Shown here piece by piece: positions 24,350 through 32,763 of a stretch of 43,358 nt of DNA. The position numbers and the translations under genes were made by a program. The stretch's first letter is position 1. Each line of letters begins with the position of its first letter. Origin of the DNA: Chryseobacterium sp. (GTDB lineage Bacteria > Bacteroidota > Bacteroidia > Flavobacteriales > Weeksellaceae); contig JAPUEB010000038.1 in NCBI GenBank assembly GCA_027492795.1, forward strand, positions 1 to 43,358. The letters are read 5' to 3'. Under the pieces are notes generated by a model that was not told where the DNA came from, made no database searches, and saw only the letters and a list, made by a program, of their open reading frames with translations.

Positions 24350-25726
24350 TTAAAGTTTTTCATACAAATTTTTACAAAAGTCCTCCAAACTCGGATCTCT
24401 AGCTCCCATTAAAAGCAAAACCGAATTTTCTGATAATGAAGGTCTTACCTTTTCTAAAAAATCGTTTCTGTGTTCTACAAAAAAGGCTTTTTTACCTTTT
24501 GCTCGAATTTCTTCAATCAAATCATTTGCGGAAATGTCTTTTACGGCGGTTCCTCCAGCGTAAAAAATTTCGCTCATCCAAATTTCATCGTTTTCGCGGA
24601 GTGCTGCTGAAATTTCTTTCACAAAATCATCTTTCAAAAATCTTGTCGGCTTATAACCGTGAGGTTGGAACCAAGCGACCACTTTTTTCGCCAAAGGTTG
24701 ACAAGCTTTGATGCTTGCTGCACATTTTGCAGGATTATGAGCGTAATCGTCAATCACCCAAACTCCATTTTTTTGTCCGAGAATTTGGTGGCGGCGGTAA
24801 ATTCCTTCGTAATGCTCTAATGAATCTGCACAAACTTTTAAATCTACTCCAATTTGATGTGCAACTGCAATCGCTGCTGCTGCATTTTCGGCGCTGTGTT
24901 TTCCGATAGAATGCATCATTACCGATTGTCCAAGAATTCGGAAGGAAAGCTCAAATCCGTTTTGGGTGAAATCTGTTACGGTGTAACGCGCATTTTCGTT
25001 TTCAAAACCGAAATCGTTATCAGAATTTGCGGACAAAGTTTTCGCCAATGTATTCGATTGATTTACAACGAATAAACCCTTTGTATTTTTTTTAAAAATG
25101 GTAAAAATTTCAATCAGTTCATCAATTTCTTGATGGTCTTTATCAATGTTGAGGAGCAAACCAATTTCTGGTTCGTATTGAACGACTGAACCATCGCTTT
25201 CATCGGCTTCAATGATGAGCCAATCTCCTTTTCCAACGTGCGCATTTCCAATTTTTCCTTGCTTGATGATGCTCGTTAAACCTGCTCCCGAAATGATGGA
25301 AGGTTCCAATCCTGCATCCAACAAAATTTGAAATAACATGGCGGAAGTTGTTGATTTTCCAGAAGTTCCTGCAACCGCAACCGTTTTTTTGCTTTTCGCA
25401 ATAATTGCCAAAAGTTCGCTTCTTTTAATAATTGGAATTCCAAGCTCTTTGGCTTTCTGAACTTCAAAAACCGTATCTTCAATCGCAGTAGAAACCACCA
25501 CCAAATCCGTTTTTTCTGAAATTCCAGTTCCGTCTTGAAGAAAACATTTAATTCCTTCTGCCTCGAGTTGTTCCTTGGTTTTGTTGTATTCGTTGGGGTG
25601 AAAATAACGGTCGCTTCCCGAAACTTCTTTGCCGATTCCTCTGAGATATTGCGCAATCGCGCTCATTCCGACGCCTGCGACACCGATGAAGAAAGGGTTT
25701 TGGAAATTTGAAATATTTTTAATCAT
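24350..25726 (-). CDS. Mur ligase family protein, MurC-like
   Basis: A 458-residue ATP-dependent amide ligase. The N-terminal Rossmann motif is FFIGVAGVGMSAIAQYLRG (12-30), the ATP P-loop AGTSGKST is at 119-126, IIEADESDGS is in the central domain, and the C-terminal domain has DDYAHNPAK and FQPHGYKPTRF. These are MurC features (UDP-MurNAc:L-alanine ligase), but the N-terminal domain differs somewhat from the classical MurC found in the division cluster, so it could be a recycling ligase (Mpl-like) or a paralogue. The acidic hypothetical gene lies upstream and rsmI downstream. Confidence 0.8.
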   Translation of the reverse strand: MIKNISNFQNPFFIGVAGVGMSAIAQYLRGIGKEVSGSDRYFHPNEYNKTKEQLEAEGIKCFLQDGTGISEKTDLVVVSTAIEDTVFEVQKAKELGIPIIKRSELLAIIAKSKKTVAVAGTSGKSTTSAMLFQILLDAGLEPSIISGAGLTSIIKQGKIGNAHVGKGDWLIIEADESDGSVVQYEPEIGLLLNIDKDHQEIDELIEIFTIFKKNTKGLFVVNQSNTLAKTLSANSDNDFGFENENARYTVTDFTQNGFELSFRILGQSVMMHSIGKHSAENAAAAIAVAHQIGVDLKVCADSLEHYEGIYRRHQILGQKNGVWVIDDYAHNPAKCAASIKACQPLAKKVVAWFQPHGYKPTRFLKDDFVKEISAALRENDEIWMSEIFYAGGTAVKDISANDLIEEIRAKGKKAFFVEHRNDFLEKVRPSLSENSVLLLMGARDPSLEDFCKNLYEKL

Positions 25727-25736
25727 AATTTTGCTG

Positions 25737-25808
25737 GGTGATGGATGTTGGGTGATGGATGTTTTTTTGCGCTGTTTTCATCCAGCGCCCATCACCCAAC
25801 ATCCAACT
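25737..25808. repeat. GGATGTTGGGTGATGG hairpin downstream of the acidic protein gene
   Basis: Perfect 16-bp arms GGATGTTGGGTGATGG (25743-25758) and its complement (25789-25804), with an inner GCGCTG/CAGCGC pair. Read from the minus strand it begins right after the stop codon at 25810 and resembles the heptad tracts after other genes. It may terminate the upstream gene. Confidence 0.65.
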
Positions 25809-25809
25809 T

Positions 25810-26856
25810 TTATAAAAATTTATTCTCCACCAAACTCCAAAGTCGCTGCGCATATTCGTCCACTTTTTCCCAATTTTTTTGGTAATAAAGTTCGCTTAAA
25901 TATTCTTTCGCTTCATCCATATTTTTGAAGGTGTTCAGCGTATTCACCGTTTCGTTGAGCTCTGTTTGGCTGCCTCCGAAAAGCATTTTTGAGAAAGCAA
26001 TTTTATCGTTCAAATCCAGTTTGAATTCCGGTTTTTGTTTTTCCGCTTCCATATAATCTGTTGGAATATTGGTTTTTAGTAAACTTCCAGAAGTTGGTGC
26101 AGGTTTTTCTTCCACGATGTTTTCCAAAGGATCTTGATCAAATAAAGATTCTACTTTTTTCAACCCTTTAATGTTGGCAAGTTTGAATTTATGATCTGCA
26201 ACACGTTTTTCCTGCATTTCTTCGGCAATTTCATTCAATTCCTCCAGCTTTTCTGACTTTTCTACAGAAAAATCTTCTTTGGTAAATTCCACGATTTTTC
26301 CTCTTTCGGTAAATTGTTCAGAATCAGAAATTTGTACTTGAATTTCATTGTTTTTATCTTCAAAAACAATCTCTTCAACTTTTAATTCCTCTTTAGCATT
26401 TTCTAGATTTTCAATAGCTTCAGGCTCTTCGTTATTTGAAAAAATAAAATTTTCAGAAGTTTCAATTTCATTCAATTCATTATTAAAAACGGCTTCCTCC
26501 TCCAGTTCTGCATGATCTGCTTCCGGATGATGAATGTCTGAATCTTCAATTTCGTTGAGTTCATTATTAAAAATTACCTCTTCTTCAGCAATATATTTAT
26601 CCTGAAAAAGCTCTTCTTTTGGTTCATCAATAATAAGGTTTTCTTGTTGATTACCAATTTCTTCAGAAAGGGTACTTGTAGTAGAAAAATTATGATAATT
26701 TTCTGAAACTCTTAGAAAAGTTATCAATTCCTCCAAATCAAAAACGCTTTCTTCAAGAAGTAATAAATCTTCTTTAGATTGAGCCAAATTTAGTTCACTG
26801 ATGATATTTTTGCAGTCGAGAAATACCTTTTCCTGTATATCTGAAAAGTTTTGCAT
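25810..26856 (-). CDS. Acidic repeat-containing hypothetical protein
   Basis: A 348-residue cytoplasmic-type protein with no family I can name. It has a helical N-terminus (1-55, QEKVFLDCKNIISELNLAQSKEDLLLLEE), a long glutamate-rich, probably disordered middle (60-250) and a conserved-looking helical C-terminus (280-348, KIAFSKMLFGG...ELYYQKNWEKVDEYAQRLW). The middle contains a duplicated unit, EEEVIFNNELNEIE and EEEAVFNNELNEIE, about 27 residues apart. It has no signal peptide or membrane helix. It heads the minus-strand run with the Mur ligase and rsmI and is divergent from tdk. The shape suggests a scaffold or adaptor, but this is a guess. Confidence 0.7.
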   Translation of the reverse strand: MQNFSDIQEKVFLDCKNIISELNLAQSKEDLLLLEESVFDLEELITFLRVSENYHNFSTTSTLSEEIGNQQENLIIDEPKEELFQDKYIAEEEVIFNNELNEIEDSDIHHPEADHAELEEEAVFNNELNEIETSENFIFSNNEEPEAIENLENAKEELKVEEIVFEDKNNEIQVQISDSEQFTERGKIVEFTKEDFSVEKSEKLEELNEIAEEMQEKRVADHKFKLANIKGLKKVESLFDQDPLENIVEEKPAPTSGSLLKTNIPTDYMEAEKQKPEFKLDLNDKIAFSKMLFGGSQTELNETVNTLNTFKNMDEAKEYLSELYYQKNWEKVDEYAQRLWSLVENKFL

Positions 26857-26879
26857 AGCAATTCTTGTAAATTTTTAGT

Positions 26880-26887
26880 TATTTTTG
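26880..26887 (+). promoter_or_regulatory. -7 promoter element of the tdk-murF operon
   Basis: TATTTTTG matches TAnnTTTG, 30 bp before the tdk ATG. No -33 TTG at the usual distance. Confidence 0.45.
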
Positions 26888-26917
26888 AAGTGAATTTAAT
26901 TACGGCTAATTTAACAA

Positions 26918-27511
26918 ATGTTTTTAGAAAATACAATTAACCACGCAAAACAAAGCGGATGGATGGAAGTTATTTGCGGCTCGATGTTTTCCGGAAAAAC
27001 GGAAGAATTAATCCGCAGGTTGAGACGTGCAGAAATGGCGGGACAAAACGTGGAAATTTTCAAGCCGAAAATTGATGTTCGCTACGATGAGGAGGAGGTT
27101 GTTTCCCATAACCAGAACAAAATCCGAAGCACTCCTGTTGAAAGTTCCAACGAAATTTTACTTTTGGGTTCTACTTGTGATGTAGTTGGAATTGATGAAG
27201 CGCAATTTTTTGATGAAGGAATTGTAGAAGTAGCTAATCAACTGGCAAACAACGGAGTACGTGTTGTAATTGCAGGATTAGACATGGATTTTCTTGGGCG
27301 CCCTTTCGGTCCGATGCCAAATTTGATGGCAACTGCGGAATATGTGACGAAAGTTCACGCGATTTGTAAAAAAACCGGAAATCTTGCAAACTATTCTATG
27401 CGAATTTCAAACAGCAAAGACTTGGTTCAGTTGGGAGAAACAGATAGTTACGAAGCTGTTAGCAGAAAGGTTTTTGTGGAAGATGTTTTGAATAAAAATG
27501 AAGAAGAATGA
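26918..27511 (+). CDS. tdk: Thymidine kinase
   Basis: A 197-residue salvage enzyme that phosphorylates thymidine with ATP. The P-loop GSMFSGKT is at residues 21-28 and the catalytic Glu94 is in [10 protein letters not shown]. The lasso region that in most type II thymidine kinases holds a Cys4-like zinc site keeps only one cysteine (CKKTG). The C-terminal position usually CRxC reads SRKV, so zinc binding appears lost, as I recall for other Bacteroidetes. Its last codon overlaps the next gene's ATG by 4 bp (ATGA), which implies translational coupling. Confidence 0.94.
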   Translation: MFLENTINHAKQSGWMEVICGSMFSGKTEELIRRLRRAEMAGQNVEIFKPKIDVRYDEEEVVSHNQNKIRSTPVESSNEILLLGSTCDVVGIDEAQFFDEGIVEVANQLANNGVRVVIAGLDMDFLGRPFGPMPNLMATAEYVTKVHAICKKTGNLANYSMRISNSKDLVQLGETDSYEAVSRKVFVEDVLNKNEEE

Positions 27512-29955
27512 ATTATACAACAAAGCAAATTGCAGAAATTACCGGTGCTGAATTATTTGGCGACGAAAACTTAACTGTAAAAAACATTGCCTTCGACAGC
27601 CGAAATATTTATTCTGTTTCTAGTGCGGCATTTTTAGCCATCAATACTTCTAAAAATTCGGGTGAAAAATATATTCAATCTGCGGTTGAAAAAGGAATTA
27701 AAATTGTTATTTCCGAAAATTTAATCACTGATATTCAAAATGTTACTTGGATTATCGTTGAAAATGCAATTGAATTTATCCAAAAATTAGCAAAATATCA
27801 TCTAAAACATTTTCCAAAGTTTGAAACCATCGGAATTACGGGTAGTAATGGAAAAACGATTGTAAAAGAATGGCTTTACCAAAGCTTAAATGATGAATTT
27901 AAGACCGTAAAAAGTCCAAAAAGTTTCAATTCGCAACTGGGTTTGCCCATTTCTCTATTGCAAATCAATGAAAATCATGAAGTTGGAATTTTTGAAGTTG
28001 GGATTTCCAAACCAGAGGAAATGAACAAATTGGAAGAGATTTTCCCACCGAAATTGGGAATTTTAACTCATATTGGTTCTGCACATTCGGCAAATTTTAG
28101 AGATGAAGAAGAATTAATTGATGAAAAACTGAGACTTTTTAAAGATTCTGAAACAATTATTTATAATGGTGATAATCAATTGGTTTTTAATAAGATCAAT
28201 AACATCTATTCAAGTAAAAATTTAATTTCTTACGGCTTTAATTCATATAATGATTTGCATATAACCAACGATTGGAAAGACAAAAATTCAGACATTGAAG
28301 TTTCTTATTTTGGAGAAGATTTCAAACTTCCGGTTCATCAAAGAGACGAAGCAACGCTAAGCAATGCTCTTTGCGTAATTGCTGTGCTAAAAAAGTTTGA
28401 TTTCAATAATAAGGCAATTATTGAAAAACTAAACCATCTGAAATCCGTAGAAATGCGACTCGAAAGCGTCAACGGAATTCGCAATAACCTGATTATAAAC
28501 GATTCTTTTAATCTGGATTTGGATTCGCTCATCATAGCTTTTCAATTCATAAAAGAATACAATAAGCCACGAAAAACACTAATTCTCACAGATTTTGTAG
28601 AAGGAAAAAACAAGTCTGAACTTTATTCTGAGGTTGCTGAACTGACAAATGAACAAAATTTTGATTCTGTCTTTTTGGTTGGCGAGGAAATTTCAAAGTT
28701 TTCCCATAAATTTAATGCTGAAACTTTTACTTTTGATAATACTAATTCGTTAATTGATAGTCAACAAATTAACCAAATTGAAAATTCTTTAATTTTATTA
28801 AAAGGAGCGAGAAAATTTGAGATTGAAAAAGTAAAAAATCATTTGGAGCTTCAGAAGCATGACACGGTTTTAGAAGTTAATTTGAATGCAATTTTGCACA
28901 ATATCAACGTTCATAAATCGCTTTTAAAACTTGAAACCAAAATGATGGCGATGGTAAAAGCGTATTCTTATGGTTTGGGAGGATACGAAATTGCAGAATT
29001 TTTACAACATCATCACATTGATTATCTTGGAGTTGCGTATGCTGATGAAGGTGTCGATTTGCGAAAAAACGGAATTACCACACCAATTATGGTGATGAAT
29101 CCGGAGCAACACAGTTACAATATCATTATTGATTATAATTTGGAGCCTGAAATATACAGTTTTCGGGTTTTGGATTTGTTTTATGAACAACTCAAACGGA
29201 AAGGTTTTGAAGGCAATTACCCAATTCATATTAAGATAGAAACTGGAATGCATCGGCTTGGTTTTAAGGAAGATGAAATGGATGAACTCATTGAAAAATT
29301 GAACTTGATGCAAGTGAAAGTGAAGTCGGTTTTTTCGCATCTTTCCACTTCGGATGTTGCTGAAGAAAAAAATTATGTTCTGCAACAAATCGAAAATTTT
29401 GACAGAATTTCTTCTAAATTGGTTTCAAAACTTAATTATAAGCCTATTCGTCATATACTTAACACTTCCGGAATTACGAATTACCCTGAATATCAATTTG
29501 ATATGGTGAGAATTGGGATTGGAATGGTTGGAATTTCTTCCAATTCTGAAATCAAAAAAATGTTGCAAAATGCAGTGAGTTTTAAAACTGTAATTTCTCA
29601 GATTTCCGATATTAAAACAGGTGATTCCGTAGGTTATAGCAGAAATTTCAGAGCAGAAAAAAACACCCAAATTGCCACAATTCCAGTTGGTTACGCAGAC
29701 GGAATTCCACGTTCAATTGGTAATAAAATTGGTAATGTAGGAGTAAGCAATCAGCTGGTTCCAATTGTTGGAAATGTCTGCATGGATATGATGATGCTTA
29801 ACATCGGCGAAATTCCTGCAAAAGAAGGCGATGAAGTGATTATTTTTAATTCTAAACCAACTTTAGAAGAATTTGCAGTATATTGTAAAACAATTCCTTA
29901 CGAAGTCCTAACTTCCATTTCGCGCCGCGTAAAAAGGATTTACATCAAAAATTAA
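27508..29955 (+). CDS. Bifunctional MurF ligase / alanine racemase
   Basis: An 815-residue fusion known in Bacteroidetes. The N-terminal half (1-445) is UDP-MurNAc-tripeptide:D-Ala-D-Ala ligase, with P-loop GSNGKT (112-117), [10 protein letters not shown] and [11 protein letters not shown]. The C-terminal half (about 453-815) is a PLP alanine racemase with the cofactor lysine Lys484 ([12 protein letters not shown]) and the catalytic tyrosine in [10 protein letters not shown]. One polypeptide thus provides the D-alanine that goes into the dipeptide and the ligation step of peptidoglycan precursor synthesis. Overlaps tdk by 4 bp; the patatin gene starts at the next base after its stop. Confidence 0.96.
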   Translation: MNYTTKQIAEITGAELFGDENLTVKNIAFDSRNIYSVSSAAFLAINTSKNSGEKYIQSAVEKGIKIVISENLITDIQNVTWIIVENAIEFIQKLAKYHLKHFPKFETIGITGSNGKTIVKEWLYQSLNDEFKTVKSPKSFNSQLGLPISLLQINENHEVGIFEVGISKPEEMNKLEEIFPPKLGILTHIGSAHSANFRDEEELIDEKLRLFKDSETIIYNGDNQLVFNKINNIYSSKNLISYGFNSYNDLHITNDWKDKNSDIEVSYFGEDFKLPVHQRDEATLSNALCVIAVLKKFDFNNKAIIEKLNHLKSVEMRLESVNGIRNNLIINDSFNLDLDSLIIAFQFIKEYNKPRKTLILTDFVEGKNKSELYSEVAELTNEQNFDSVFLVGEEISKFSHKFNAETFTFDNTNSLIDSQQINQIENSLILLKGARKFEIEKVKNHLELQKHDTVLEVNLNAILHNINVHKSLLKLETKMMAMVKAYSYGLGGYEIAEFLQHHHIDYLGVAYADEGVDLRKNGITTPIMVMNPEQHSYNIIIDYNLEPEIYSFRVLDLFYEQLKRKGFEGNYPIHIKIETGMHRLGFKEDEMDELIEKLNLMQVKVKSVFSHLSTSDVAEEKNYVLQQIENFDRISSKLVSKLNYKPIRHILNTSGITNYPEYQFDMVRIGIGMVGISSNSEIKKMLQNAVSFKTVISQISDIKTGDSVGYSRNFRAEKNTQIATIPVGYADGIPRSIGNKIGNVGVSNQLVPIVGNVCMDMMMLNIGEIPAKEGDEVIIFNSKPTLEEFAVYCKTIPYEVLTSISRRVKRIYIKN

Positions 29956-32118
29956 ATGAAAAAAATTCTCTCAATACTCTTACTCTCAATTCCTTTCTTG
30001 TTTTTTTCACAAGTGAAGGAGGGTTTTAAAGTCACACCAAATGCAAAAATTGGTTTATCACTTTCAGGAGGTGGTGCAAAAGGATTTGCACATATTGGAG
30101 TATTGAAAGTTATTGATTCTCTGCGAATTAAGATTGATTATATTTCCGGAACAAGTATGGGTGCAATTGTTGGCGGACTTTACGCTTCTGGCTACAAAGC
30201 AAAAGATATTGAGAAAATCGTAATGGAAACCGATTTCTACACGCTTATTGCTAATGAAAAAACGCGTCAGGAAACCACTTTTTTTAATAAATCCAACGAT
30301 AAATATTTGCTCTCTGTTCCAATAAAAAATGGTAAAGTAAACGTTCTTCCAAAAGCAATTTCTACCGGGCAAAAAAACATTTATATGTTGAAGGAATTGT
30401 TCAAAAACGTTGCAAATATTGATGATTTCTCAAAACTTCCCATTCCGTTCATGTGTGTTGCCACCAATTTGGAAAGCGGAAAAATGGAGATTTTTGAAAA
30501 AGGCGACCTTATCAATTCTATCATGGCGAGTTCAGCATTTCCATCGTTGATTGATCCGGTAAAAATTGGCGACAGTCTTTATATCGATGGTGCGATGACG
30601 GTAAATTATCCTTCCAAACCATTGAAAGACAGAGGAATAGACATTGTAATTGGTGTAGATTTAAGCCAAGGTTTGGCTTCCAGAAAAGATCTAAATTCTG
30701 CAATTGCAATCCTTAATCAAGTCATCGATTTTGGCATTCAAAAAGAAACAAAAAATCAATACAAATTTACCGACATCAATATTCATCCCGATTTAACGGG
30801 AATGTCTGCAACAAGCTATGATGCTAAAAAAGCGATTTTAGATTCCGGTTTTGTTGCCGCAAAAAGATATGAAAACATTCTTTCTACGCTACCAAAAAGT
30901 AAAAATGAAATACTTCGTGCTCCCATTTCTTCCATTTATTCAAATGTTTACAAAATTGACGGTTTAGAGCTGGTAAATAGCAAGATTTTCAATGCTTCTT
31001 ACGCACAAGGAAAAATGAATTTGCGGCTTCCTTCCATGCAAACTTATGGAAGCATCAACAAAATGATTGATAAACTTTATGCAACCAATAATTACAGCTT
31101 AATTAATTATGATATTGTTCAGCAAGAAAATCAAAATATTTTAAAACTAACTGTTACAGAGGACGATACACGTTTTTTTCTAAAATTTGGTTTACATTAC
31201 GATGAAATTTTCAAAACGGGTTTGCTCACAAATTTCACGATAAAACGCCTACTTTTCAAAAATTCAATAATCTCCCTTGACGTTGTTTTTGGCGATAAAA
31301 TGCGATATTATTTTAATTATTTTATCGATAATGGCTACATTCCAGGCATCGGAGCTTATGCTTCTGGGATGACTTTCGACCTGAAAGACAAAAACAGCAA
31401 CGTTTACGATAAGTGGACTTGGTTCCGAAACGAAGTATATATCCAGTCGATTTGGAGAGACCGTTATGCAATTGGAGGCGGTTTAAGCCACGATTATTAC
31501 GGAACAAAGGAGGTTATGACAGGAAATACGGCATCTCAAAACTTCATCAATCCTTATGTTTTCATAAAAAGTGACACTCAAGATGATAAAGGTTTTCCAA
31601 CAAAAGGTTTTTATATGAATGTAGAAGGAAAATTGTTGGATTTGCTAAATAAAAATGGAAGTTCCCGAGATTTTCAGTCGAAAGGAGATATCAGAATTTC
31701 AGTTCCGCTTACTTCTTGGTTCACAAACAGGCTTCGTCTTTTTGGTGGATTTTCCCTCGGTGAAAATATTCCAAAATATTACAATTACCAGTTAGGTGGA
31801 ATTTTCGAGCAGAATTTAGGAAATATGGTGAGATTTGCAGGCTACGAGTTCGGACAGTTACAAGGAAAAAATGTTCTGGAAGCGTCAAATTATATGCAGT
31901 TCAAATTCTATAAAAACTTTTACGCAATCCCAAATGTTTCTATTGCAACAACTTTTGAGGAAATCAAATTTAAAGATTTGTTCAACGTAAAATACAGTTC
32001 CGTTGGTCTCACAGCCGGTTACAAATCACCTTTCGGACAGATAAAAATCAATTACAGCAAAGCATTGAACCGCGATAACAACGGTATTTTCAGCGTAATT
32101 CTCGGCCATTGGTTTTAA
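29956..32118 (+). CDS. Patatin-like phospholipase with outer-membrane beta-barrel
   Basis: A 720-residue outer-membrane protein with a PlpD-like layout. The signal peptide is 1-19 (ends FLFFSQ). The patatin lipase domain (about 31-310) has the oxyanion loop SGGGAKG, the nucleophile Ser67 (GTSMG) and the catalytic Asp211 (IDGAMT). A POTRA-like segment covers about 320-400, and a BamA/TpsB-type 16-strand barrel the rest, ending in a C-terminal Phe (GHWF) as expected for barrel insertion. It presumably hydrolyses phospholipids at the cell surface or periplasmic face. No gap separates it from murF-alr, and ybeY follows 3 bp later, so it is cotranscribed with peptidoglycan and ribosome genes. Confidence 0.92.
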   Translation: MKKILSILLLSIPFLFFSQVKEGFKVTPNAKIGLSLSGGGAKGFAHIGVLKVIDSLRIKIDYISGTSMGAIVGGLYASGYKAKDIEKIVMETDFYTLIANEKTRQETTFFNKSNDKYLLSVPIKNGKVNVLPKAISTGQKNIYMLKELFKNVANIDDFSKLPIPFMCVATNLESGKMEIFEKGDLINSIMASSAFPSLIDPVKIGDSLYIDGAMTVNYPSKPLKDRGIDIVIGVDLSQGLASRKDLNSAIAILNQVIDFGIQKETKNQYKFTDINIHPDLTGMSATSYDAKKAILDSGFVAAKRYENILSTLPKSKNEILRAPISSIYSNVYKIDGLELVNSKIFNASYAQGKMNLRLPSMQTYGSINKMIDKLYATNNYSLINYDIVQQENQNILKLTVTEDDTRFFLKFGLHYDEIFKTGLLTNFTIKRLLFKNSIISLDVVFGDKMRYYFNYFIDNGYIPGIGAYASGMTFDLKDKNSNVYDKWTWFRNEVYIQSIWRDRYAIGGGLSHDYYGTKEVMTGNTASQNFINPYVFIKSDTQDDKGFPTKGFYMNVEGKLLDLLNKNGSSRDFQSKGDIRISVPLTSWFTNRLRLFGGFSLGENIPKYYNYQLGGIFEQNLGNMVRFAGYEFGQLQGKNVLEASNYMQFKFYKNFYAIPNVSIATTFEEIKFKDLFNVKYSSVGLTAGYKSPFGQIKINYSKALNRDNNGIFSVILGHWF

Positions 32119-32121
32119 AAT

Positions 32122-32532
32122 ATGATACATTATTTTTTTGAAAATATAGAAAAAATAGAAATCCTACCTAACACTTCGAAATGGTTGGAAAAAATCATCA
32201 TTTCAGAAGAAAAAAAAATTGGTGAAATCAACTATATTTTCTGTGATGATGCGTATTTGCTAAAGGTAAACCAAGACTATTTGCAGCACGATTACTACAC
32301 TGATATCATCACATTCGACTATGTGAAAGGCAAAACCATTTCGGGAGATATTTTCGTATCTTTGCCGCGCATTTCGGAGAACGCTTCTATCCTATCCAAA
32401 AACTTTGAAGACGAATTTCACCGCGTTTTAGCCCACGGAATTCTGCATCTTTGCGGTTACAAGGACAAAACGGAAGAAGAAATTTCCCTGATGCGAAGCA
32501 AAGAAGATTTTTATTTGTCATTGCGAGCGTAG
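32122..32532 (+). CDS. ybeY: rRNA maturation endoribonuclease YbeY
   Basis: A 136-residue metal-dependent RNase for 16S rRNA 3'-end maturation and ribosome quality control. The metal motif appears as HGILHLCGYKDKTEEE. Two histidines match the family's HGxLHLxGYDH, but the third ligand position reads KD rather than DH, which I recall as normal in Bacteroidetes. The upstream motif DIITFDY is intact. It is the last gene of the tdk operon. Its final codons (TTG TCA TTG CGA GCG TAG) fall inside a dispersed repeat. Confidence 0.94.
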   Translation: MIHYFFENIEKIEILPNTSKWLEKIIISEEKKIGEINYIFCDDAYLLKVNQDYLQHDYYTDIITFDYVKGKTISGDIFVSLPRISENASILSKNFEDEFHRVLAHGILHLCGYKDKTEEEISLMRSKEDFYLSLRA

Positions 32533-32544
32533 CGAAGCAATCTC
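32517..32544. repeat. GTCATTGCGAG repeat overlapping the ybeY stop codon
   Basis: The unit GTCATTGCGAGCGTAGCGAA and GCAATCTC is a widespread bacterial intergenic repeat type. Here it contains the last four sense codons and the TAG of ybeY. Related GCAATC segments occur inside the ACCACAAAAG elements. Confidence 0.6.
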
Positions 32545-32566
32545 ATTAGAATAAAATGAATAATGA

Positions 32567-32647
32567 GGAGCTATTTCCCGCTTTCCGCTATATCTTTTTG
32601 CTCGTCGTTCCTCCTCACAAAAAGGATGTCGCTGCAATCGGGGCTAG
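32567..32647. repeat. GGAGCTATTTCCCGC dispersed flavobacterial repeat
   Basis: Starts GGAGCTATTTCCCGCTTTCC and ends GCTGCAATCGGGGCTAG, with an ATCTTTTTG/CAAAAAGGAT stem around a short variable loop. I recall this element as common between genes in Flavobacteriia. It lies between ybeY and the first parS site. Confidence 0.65.
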
Positions 32648-32711
32648 TTACGAGCAGGAATTCTAAGATAGTTTCGAGATAAATACCAATTTTCTAATAA
32701 AAATTAAAAAT

Positions 32712-32727
32712 GTTTCACGTGAAACAT
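32712..32727. promoter_or_regulatory. parS centromere site 1
   Basis: TGTTTCACGTGAAACA, an exact match to the conserved 16-bp parS palindrome bound by ParB, extended by one base pair to an 18-bp palindrome. It lies 37 bp before mnmG. ParB bound to parS near the origin loads SMC and pairs with ParA for chromosome segregation. Confidence 0.93.
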
Positions 32728-32763
32728 TATCATTTATCAATCAACATTTATCACTTATAATCA

